Of a DNA stretch of 64,000 bases, positions 59,195-64,000 are shown piece after piece. Each line of letters opens with the position of its first letter. Positions within the stretch are counted from its first letter, which is position 1. The notes beneath the pieces are model-generated. The model saw nothing but the letters and a program-made list of their open reading frames with translations. It did no database searches and was not told where the DNA came from. This stretch comes from Streptomyces sp. S465 (lineage in GTDB: Bacteria; Actinomycetota; Actinomycetes; Streptomycetales; Streptomycetaceae), in contig NZ_CP114036.1 of NCBI RefSeq assembly GCF_026898115.1, positions 124,001-188,000 of the forward strand, read 5' to 3'. Made by a program: the position numbers and the translations under genes.

Positions 59195-60025
59195 ATGACC
59201 ACGGTATTCCTGAACTGCAGCGCCAACACGCTGCGTACCGCCGACCTGCCCACCCGGGTGGCCGCGGCGGCCAGGGCCGGGTTCGCCGGCATCGGCCTGC
59301 GGGTGAGCGACTATCTCCACGCGAACATGCCCGACGGGCAGATCCGCGATCTGCTCGACCAACACGGCCTGCGGGTCCTTGAGATGGAGCACAACTGGGA
59401 CTGGGCCAAGGGCGAGGATCCGGTGGAGGAAGCCATGTTCTCCTTCGCCGACCGGATCGGCATCCGCCACCTCAACGTCCCGATGTTCGCCGAGCATCCG
59501 TTGCCGGAACTCGTGGAGCCGTTCGGGGCGTTGTGCGACCGCGCCGCCGAGCACGGCGTTCTGGTCGGGTTCGAGTTCCTCCCCTACAGCCATGTCCGCA
59601 CGCTGGACGAGGCGTGGCGGGTGGTCTCGGCGGCCAACCGGCCGAACGGCGGAATCACCCTCGACCTGTGGCACTGGTTCCGTTCCGGCGCCAGGACCCA
59701 GGATCTCGCCGGCATTCCACCCTCCGCGATCACCACCCTTCAGCTGTGCGACGTGCTCCCCCAGCCCGGCCCCGATCTGACCGACGAGGCCCGGCACCGG
59801 CGGCTGCTCCCCGGCCGGGGAGCCGGGGACACACTCGGCGTGCTCCGCGCTCTGCGGGAACACGGTGTCAACGCGCCGGTCTCGGTGGAGGTCTTCTCCG
59901 ACGATCTCGACGCCCGGCCCGCCGCGGAAGCGGCCCGGCTCGCCTTCGACGCGGGCGCCCTCACACTCGGCCGCGCCGGTGTCACCGCACCGTCCTGGAC
60001 CACCACGCTCGAGGAGGGTCGATGA
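59195..60025 (+). CDS. Sugar phosphate isomerase/epimerase-like TIM-barrel protein
   Basis: This 276-residue xylose-isomerase-like TIM-barrel (AP endonuclease family 2) protein has metal-ligand-like segments VLEMEHNWDWAKGEDPVEEA, LVGFEFLPYSHVRTLDEAWR (Glu), GGITLDLWHWFRSG (Asp, His) and SVEVFSDDLDARPAAEAARL (Glu). The family includes 2-keto-myo-inositol dehydratase (IolE), inosose isomerase and 3-dehydroshikimate dehydratase. A dehydratase or isomerase that moves a cyclic polyol ketone toward an aromatic ring would fit operon B. The stop overlaps the dioxygenase start (ATGA at 60022). Confidence 0.85.
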   Translation: MTTVFLNCSANTLRTADLPTRVAAAARAGFAGIGLRVSDYLHANMPDGQIRDLLDQHGLRVLEMEHNWDWAKGEDPVEEAMFSFADRIGIRHLNVPMFAEHPLPELVEPFGALCDRAAEHGVLVGFEFLPYSHVRTLDEAWRVVSAANRPNGGITLDLWHWFRSGARTQDLAGIPPSAITTLQLCDVLPQPGPDLTDEARHRRLLPGRGAGDTLGVLRALREHGVNAPVSVEVFSDDLDARPAAEAARLAFDAGALTLGRAGVTAPSWTTTLEEGR

Positions 60026-60903
60026 CCACCCCGACCACCGGCTTCTCCGAGGAAGCTTCGGTCGAGATCGTCACGGAGAGCTTCGCCGGCACTCCGGACG
60101 CACGGCTGAAACAGGTCATGACGAGCCTGGTCGAGCACCTGCACGCTTTCGTGAAGGACATCGAGCCCACCGAGGCGGAATGGCAACAAGCGATCGACTT
60201 CCTCACCGCGATCGGGCACATGTGCGACGACACCCGCCAGGAGTTCGTCCTGCTGTCCGATGTGCTGGGGGTGTCGATGCTGGTCGACGCGATCAACAAC
60301 CGTAGATCGGCGGCCGCCACCGACACCACCGTCCTCGGCCCGTTCCACATGGTCGACTCACCGCCCCGCGAGCTGGGCGCGAACATCTCACTCGACGGCG
60401 AGGGTGAGCCCTGTGTGTTCGCCGGACAGGTCCGGTCGTCCGACGGAACGCCGCTGCCCGGAGCCCGGGTGGACGTGTGGCAGGCCAACGGGGCCGGCTT
60501 CTACGACGTCCAGCAACCCGGGACACAGCCCGAGCGCAACCTCCGGGGGCTGTTCACCGCTGACGACGACGGCCGTTTCTGGTTGCGGACCGTGGTCCCC
60601 CGCTACTACCCGATCCCGGACGACGGACCGGTCGGCCGACTGCTCACCGCCACCAAGCGCCACCCCAACCGTCCCGCGCACATCCACGTCATCGCCGAAG
60701 CCGACGGGCACGCCCCCATCACCACCCACGTCTTCGTCGAAGGCAGCCCGTATCTGGACTCCGACACGGTGTTCGGGGTGAAGGAGTCGCTGATCAGGCC
60801 GGTCACAACCGTTGACGATCCACTCCGCGCCGAGCGGTACGGTGTCGCCAGCCCCTTCCGGCTGCTGACGTTCGACGTCGTCCTGGACCGGGTACGGCCA
60901 TGA
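60022..60903 (+). CDS. Hydroxyquinol 1,2-dioxygenase (intradiol)
   Basis: The ATG at 60022 gives 293 residues, the length of hydroxyquinol dioxygenases. The N-terminal helical linker (WQQAIDFLTAIGHMCDDTRQ, then EFVLLSDVLGVSMLVDAIN) is followed by the catalytic domain with TDTTVLGPFHMVDSPPRELG and GARVDVWQANGAGFYDVQQP. The Fe(III) ligands are Tyr161 (FYDVQ), Tyr195/196 (RYYPIPDDGPVG), and His220 and His222 (RPAHIHVIAE). It opens 1,2,4-trihydroxybenzene to maleylacetate. The next gene encodes the reductase for that product. Confidence 0.95.
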   Translation: MTTPTTGFSEEASVEIVTESFAGTPDARLKQVMTSLVEHLHAFVKDIEPTEAEWQQAIDFLTAIGHMCDDTRQEFVLLSDVLGVSMLVDAINNRRSAAATDTTVLGPFHMVDSPPRELGANISLDGEGEPCVFAGQVRSSDGTPLPGARVDVWQANGAGFYDVQQPGTQPERNLRGLFTADDDGRFWLRTVVPRYYPIPDDGPVGRLLTATKRHPNRPAHIHVIAEADGHAPITTHVFVEGSPYLDSDTVFGVKESLIRPVTTVDDPLRAERYGVASPFRLLTFDVVLDRVRP

Positions 60904-61961
60904 GCCACCACTTCATCCACGAGAACCGTCCAGGCCGGGTCGTCTTCGCGGCGGGCGCGAGAGCACGGCTGCCCGAGGAGACCGACCGACTCGGTCTGCA
61001 CCGGCTCATCGTGGTGTGCACACCCGGACACGCGGACCTCGCCGCTGAACTGGCGGCCCCGCTCGGCGACCGGATCGCCGATCTGCACCCGCACGCCACG
61101 ATGCACGTGCCGGCACCCGTCGCGGCGGAAACCGTGGCGCGAGCGCGGGAGATCGGCGCGGACGGTTGCCTCGCGATCGGCGGCGGTTCCGCGATCGGTC
61201 TGGCGAAGGCCGTCGCGAAGGACACCGGCCTGCCGATCGTCGCTGTGCCGACCACCTACGCCGGATCGGAGATGACGCCGATCTGGGGCCTGACCACCGA
61301 TGGCCGGAAGACCACCGGACGGGACCCCCGCGTCCTGCCGTCCGTTGTGGTCTACGACCCGGAACTGACCGCGACGCTCCCGTCCGCGCTGTCGGTGACC
61401 AGTGGCGTGAACGCCCTCGCACACGCCGCGGAGGCCCTGTACGCGCCCGACCGTTCACCGATCCACACGCTGATGGCGGCGGAAGCGGCGCGGGCCCTGG
61501 CCGACGCCCTGCCTCGTGTGGTCGCCGATCCGCACGACATCGACGCCCGCTCCGACGCCCTGTACGGGGCCTGGCTCGCCGGCAGCGTACTGGGCGCGAC
61601 CACGATGTCCTTGCACCACAAGCTCTGCCACATTCTCGGCGGCACCTTCAACCTGCCGCACGCCGAGACCCACACCGCGGTCCTCCCCCACGTTCTCGCC
61701 TTCAACCTCCCAGCGGCGCCGGCGGCGCGGACCGCACTGGAGACGGCACTCTACACCACCGAGCCGGCTTCCCAGCTGTTCCACCTTGCGCGGAGCCTCG
61801 GCGCCGACATGTCACTCACGGCGCTGGGCATGCCCGAGGACGGTGTGGAGACCGTGGTCTCCCAAGCACTCGCCCATCCCTACGCCAATCCCAGGCTCAT
61901 CACGGAGGCCGACATCCGCCGCATCCTCGGCCGCGCGCTCACCGGCGCCGCACCCGCATAG
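60900..61961 (+). CDS. Maleylacetate reductase
   Basis: The ATG at 60900 overlaps the dioxygenase stop; 353 residues. It belongs to the iron-alcohol-dehydrogenase-like group with maleylacetate reductase features: GRVVFAAGARARLPEETDRL, CLAIGGGSAIGLAKAVAKDT (cofactor), IVAVPTTYAGSEMTPIWGLT, and SLHHKLCHILGGTFNLPHAE with the conserved His pair and Cys. It reduces maleylacetate to 3-oxoadipate with NAD(P)H, completing the hydroxyquinol branch. 3-Oxoadipate then needs thiolase and CoA-transferase encoded elsewhere. It is the last tightly coupled gene of operon B. Confidence 0.95.
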   Translation: MSHHFIHENRPGRVVFAAGARARLPEETDRLGLHRLIVVCTPGHADLAAELAAPLGDRIADLHPHATMHVPAPVAAETVARAREIGADGCLAIGGGSAIGLAKAVAKDTGLPIVAVPTTYAGSEMTPIWGLTTDGRKTTGRDPRVLPSVVVYDPELTATLPSALSVTSGVNALAHAAEALYAPDRSPIHTLMAAEAARALADALPRVVADPHDIDARSDALYGAWLAGSVLGATTMSLHHKLCHILGGTFNLPHAETHTAVLPHVLAFNLPAAPAARTALETALYTTEPASQLFHLARSLGADMSLTALGMPEDGVETVVSQALAHPYANPRLITEADIRRILGRALTGAAPA

Positions 61962-62103
61962 CAGCGCACTCACCCGGTCCTCGTTTCGCTCACCATCTGG
62001 ACCGGGTTCGTCATCCTCGCTCCGACTGCCAACGCACGGTATGGGCCAAGCAAGCCGCCCCGCCACACAAGAGCCGGCTCCGGCCGGCCAAGAAAGGACA
62101 CTC

Positions 62104-62856
62104 ATGCGCCTGCACGACAAGGTAGCCCTGATCACCGGTGCCTCCAGCGGCATGGGGCGTGCCACCGCCGAAACGTTCAGTCGTGAGGGCGCGACCGTTG
62201 TCATCGCCGACATCGCCGACGAGGACGGCGCCTTGGTCGTCGACGGGATCCGGACCGCCGGCGGGCAGGCCCGTTACCTGCACCTCGATGTCACGGACGA
62301 GAGCTCATGGACCGCCGCGATCGAGGTGATCCTCGCGGAGTTCGGACGGCTCGACATCCTGGTCAACAACGCGGGGATCAGCGGCACCTTCGACCCCGAC
62401 CTGACCAGCACCCGGTTCTTCGACCAGCTCATGCAGGTCAACGCGAAGGGTGTGTTCCTCGGCATCAAGCACGGCGCCGCAGCCATGGCCCGCTCCGGCG
62501 GCGGCTCGATCGTCAACCTGTCCTCCATCTCGGCCTCCATCGGCCAGATCGGCGTGCACCTGGGCTACGGCGCGTCAAAGGCCGCCGTGAAGTCGATGAC
62601 GACCACCGCGGCGGTGCACTACGCCGATGCCGGGATCCGCGTCAACGCGGTCGCACCGGGCATGCTGCCGGCGATGCGCACCTCCCGCGGCTCCGCGGAC
62701 CCGGTGTGGCGGGCCAAGCAGATCGACGGGGTGCCGATGAAGCGGGCCGGGGAGGTACGGGAGGTCGCCGACGCCGTCCTCTTCCTCGCCAGCGAAGAGG
62801 CCTCGTATATCACCGGGGTTGAGATTCTGGTCGACGGCGGACTGACCGCCGTCTGA
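62104..62856 (+). CDS. Short-chain dehydrogenase/reductase
   Basis: The ATG at 62104 (AAAGGA upstream) gives 250 residues. The motifs are VALITGASSGMGRATAETFS, VVIADIADEDGALVVDGIR (Asp, NAD-preferring), LDILVNNAGISGTFDPDLTS, IVNLSSISASIGQIGVHLGY, and GYGASKAAVKSMTTTAAVHY, ending with the family's ITGVEILVDGGLTAV. It lies 142 bases after maleylacetate reductase and is probably on the same transcript or a linked one. Close relatives oxidise cyclic diols to aromatic or keto products, such as LinC-type dehydrogenases. An aromatising dehydrogenase role in operon B is possible. Confidence 0.9.
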   Translation: MRLHDKVALITGASSGMGRATAETFSREGATVVIADIADEDGALVVDGIRTAGGQARYLHLDVTDESSWTAAIEVILAEFGRLDILVNNAGISGTFDPDLTSTRFFDQLMQVNAKGVFLGIKHGAAAMARSGGGSIVNLSSISASIGQIGVHLGYGASKAAVKSMTTTAAVHYADAGIRVNAVAPGMLPAMRTSRGSADPVWRAKQIDGVPMKRAGEVREVADAVLFLASEEASYITGVEILVDGGLTAV

Positions 62857-63075
62857 CGCTCGCCGTCCAGGCCGATCACACCGGACGCCCTGCCGAGGCA
62901 GTCCGCATCACCGCGCGCCGTCCGACCGGTTTGCCGGTTCAGCAAAGTACGTTGCCGCCATGGACACATGCGCGCAGGCTGCATCCAGAAAGTGCCGGCT
63001 CATCACCCGGAACCCCTCCGGCTCGAGCGGTACGTCAGAAGCGGCAATTGCGTCACAGAACAGAGGATGCGGCAG

Positions 63076-63756
63076 ATGGAAAACCGCCACGTCGTGATCA
63101 TTCCGATCGAGATCGACGAAGAGAAGGAAAGCGCTTATCTCGACGCCTGGCAGGGCGCTGCGGACGTGATGGCGGCTCAACCCGGTTTCATCCGGACGTA
63201 TATGTTCCGCACGATCGTTCCGGGGAGCACATTCCATCTCGTCAACGTGGCGGAATGGGAGTCCACCGCTCACTGGGAAGAGGCGATGAACGTCTGCCCG
63301 ATGATGGGACAGCAGATAGCCGTCGCCCATGCCTCCAACTACGAGGCGATCCGGACGGTCCTGCCCGCCACGAAGCAGAGCCTGGACTCCGGCGGCGGTC
63401 ACACGCCCGCTGAGCTGTCTCCTGCCGAGGCGTATCGCCGCCTCGCGGACGGGGAACTCACTCTGGTCGATGTCCGCGAGGACGATGAATGGGCAGCGCG
63501 TCACCCGACCGGCGCCGTGCACGCCGCGCTCAGCACGTTGCCGGCCGCGCTGTCGGATCTGCCTGACGGTCCACTGGCCTTCGTATGCCGCACGGGCGCA
63601 CGCAGCGTGCAGGGCGGCGCGCTGGCGATCCGCGCAGGCCGGTCCTCCGTCCACAGCGTGGCGGGCGGCCTTGAGGCATGGGAAGCGGCAGGGCTGCCGG
63701 TCACCACCCCCGACCGCGCGGACGCGGTGAACAACGGCCTTGGGAAACACCGGTAG
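63076..63756 (+). CDS. ABM (antibiotic biosynthesis monooxygenase) - rhodanese fusion protein
   Basis: ATG at 63076 is preferred: GAGG at 63063-63066 gives a nine-base spacing, whereas it abuts the ATG at 63067. Of 226 residues, about 1-100 form an ABM-like dimeric ferredoxin fold (HVVIIPIEIDEEKESAYLDA, ADVMAAQPGFIRTYMFRTIV, FHLVNVAEWESTAHWEEAMN). A rhodanese domain follows (LSPAEAYRRLADGELTLVDV, active loop FVCRTGARS with the Cys nucleophile, VHSVAGGLEAWEAAGLPV). ABM proteins of the YgiN kind oxidise quinols. A quinol-handling role beside a hydroxyquinol pathway is plausible. The rhodanese partner is unusual. Confidence 0.82.
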   Translation: MENRHVVIIPIEIDEEKESAYLDAWQGAADVMAAQPGFIRTYMFRTIVPGSTFHLVNVAEWESTAHWEEAMNVCPMMGQQIAVAHASNYEAIRTVLPATKQSLDSGGGHTPAELSPAEAYRRLADGELTLVDVREDDEWAARHPTGAVHAALSTLPAALSDLPDGPLAFVCRTGARSVQGGALAIRAGRSSVHSVAGGLEAWEAAGLPVTTPDRADAVNNGLGKHR

Positions 63757-63873
63757 CGGTTAACGCTAAGCCGTTGATCTTGCGGGCTCCGTGCGCCGAG
63801 GTGTCCGCCGGTGGCGGGCGTGAGCCGCGTCGTCGTGGTCACGCCTCCGTCAGCGCTGTCTGCGCCGTCCGGG

Positions 63874-64000
63874 TTACTTGGGGCCCTCGCCAGCGGCGGG
63901 GCGCCAGCGGGTGAAGACGCCCGCTTGAGCAGTAGGGTCATGGCTTTGTTCGGCGGTGAAGCCGTTGTTCATGGCCATGTCGACGAGGGTGCCGGGGCCG
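63874..64000 (-). CDS. C-terminal end of an unidentified protein, start outside window
   Basis: The minus strand is open from the window edge to a TAA at 63874-63876 and reads GTLVDMAMNNGFTAEQSHDP followed by TAQAGVFTRWRPAAGEGPK. The text looks like a genuine conserved C-terminus, but I cannot name the family from 41 residues. It converges on the ABM-rhodanese gene. A small dyad, TAGCG-GTTAA-CGCTA, lies at about 63754-63768 across that gene's stop. Confidence 0.55.
   Translation of the reverse strand, partial: GPGTLVDMAMNNGFTAEQSHDPTAQAGVFTRWRPAAGEGPK

Overview
The window is very GC-rich, codes at high density with GTG and ATG starts, and contains many regulator families typical of the high-GC Gram-positives. 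It looks like accessory chromosome of a Streptomyces or a close relative. No tRNA, rRNA, replication or ribosomal genes are visible, and no complete insertion sequence or CRISPR array was seen.

Layout. 0-7.6 kb: the N-terminal part of a peptide/nickel-type solute-binding lipoprotein, two PaaX-family repressors tail to tail, a cluster of broken gene pieces (SDR, carboxylesterase, enolase, SpoIIE-type phosphatase), then an HxlR regulator divergent from a quinone-oxidoreductase-like gene, and an esterase remnant. 7.6-17.1 kb: catabolic cluster A, made of a GntR regulator, FAH-family hydrolase, extradiol (VOC) dioxygenase, aromatic-acid MFS permease, FAD hydroxylase, SMP-30 lactonase-like protein, acetoacetyl-CoA synthetase and a dihydroxybenzoate-decarboxylase-type amidohydrolase. 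Together these could take an orsellinate-like acid to pyruvate plus acetoacetyl-CoA. 17.1-32.7 kb: small regulator/enzyme pairs (TetR, MarR, MerR, TetR and HxlR beside oxidoreductases or hydrolases), a methyltransferase, a YrdC-type protein, secreted proteins including an ALF-repeat protein, and a second set of pseudogenes and transposase remnants.

33.0-50.8 kb: a compact one-strand type I polyketide operon of three synthases (ACP-KS-AT-AT-DH*-KR*-ACP; KS-AT-DH-KR-ACP; KS-AT-residual DH-ACP; * = judged inactive), followed by a zeta-like glutathione transferase, a cytochrome P450 and a GNAT acyltransferase. The first five genes are joined by overlapping or nearly abutting stop/start codons. 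No thioesterase is visible. The tandem AT pair, the N-terminal ACP and the missing release domain make this the least conventional locus here.

50.8-55.6 kb: a Zn-type oxidoreductase with a decayed cupin gene behind it, a decayed SigJ-like sigma factor, a LysR/dehydrogenase divergent pair and an IclR regulator. 55.7-63.8 kb: catabolic operon B, with a 19-codon leader ORF, a polyol-type MFS permease, alpha/beta hydrolase, SDR, SnoaL-like protein, TIM-barrel isomerase-like protein, hydroxyquinol 1,2-dioxygenase, maleylacetate reductase, a second SDR and an ABM-rhodanese fusion. It probably feeds a cyclic compound through hydroxyquinol and maleylacetate to 3-oxoadipate. The last bases hold the C-terminal end of an unidentified minus-strand gene.

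All functional calls rest on motif and family recognition by eye; no database search was run.
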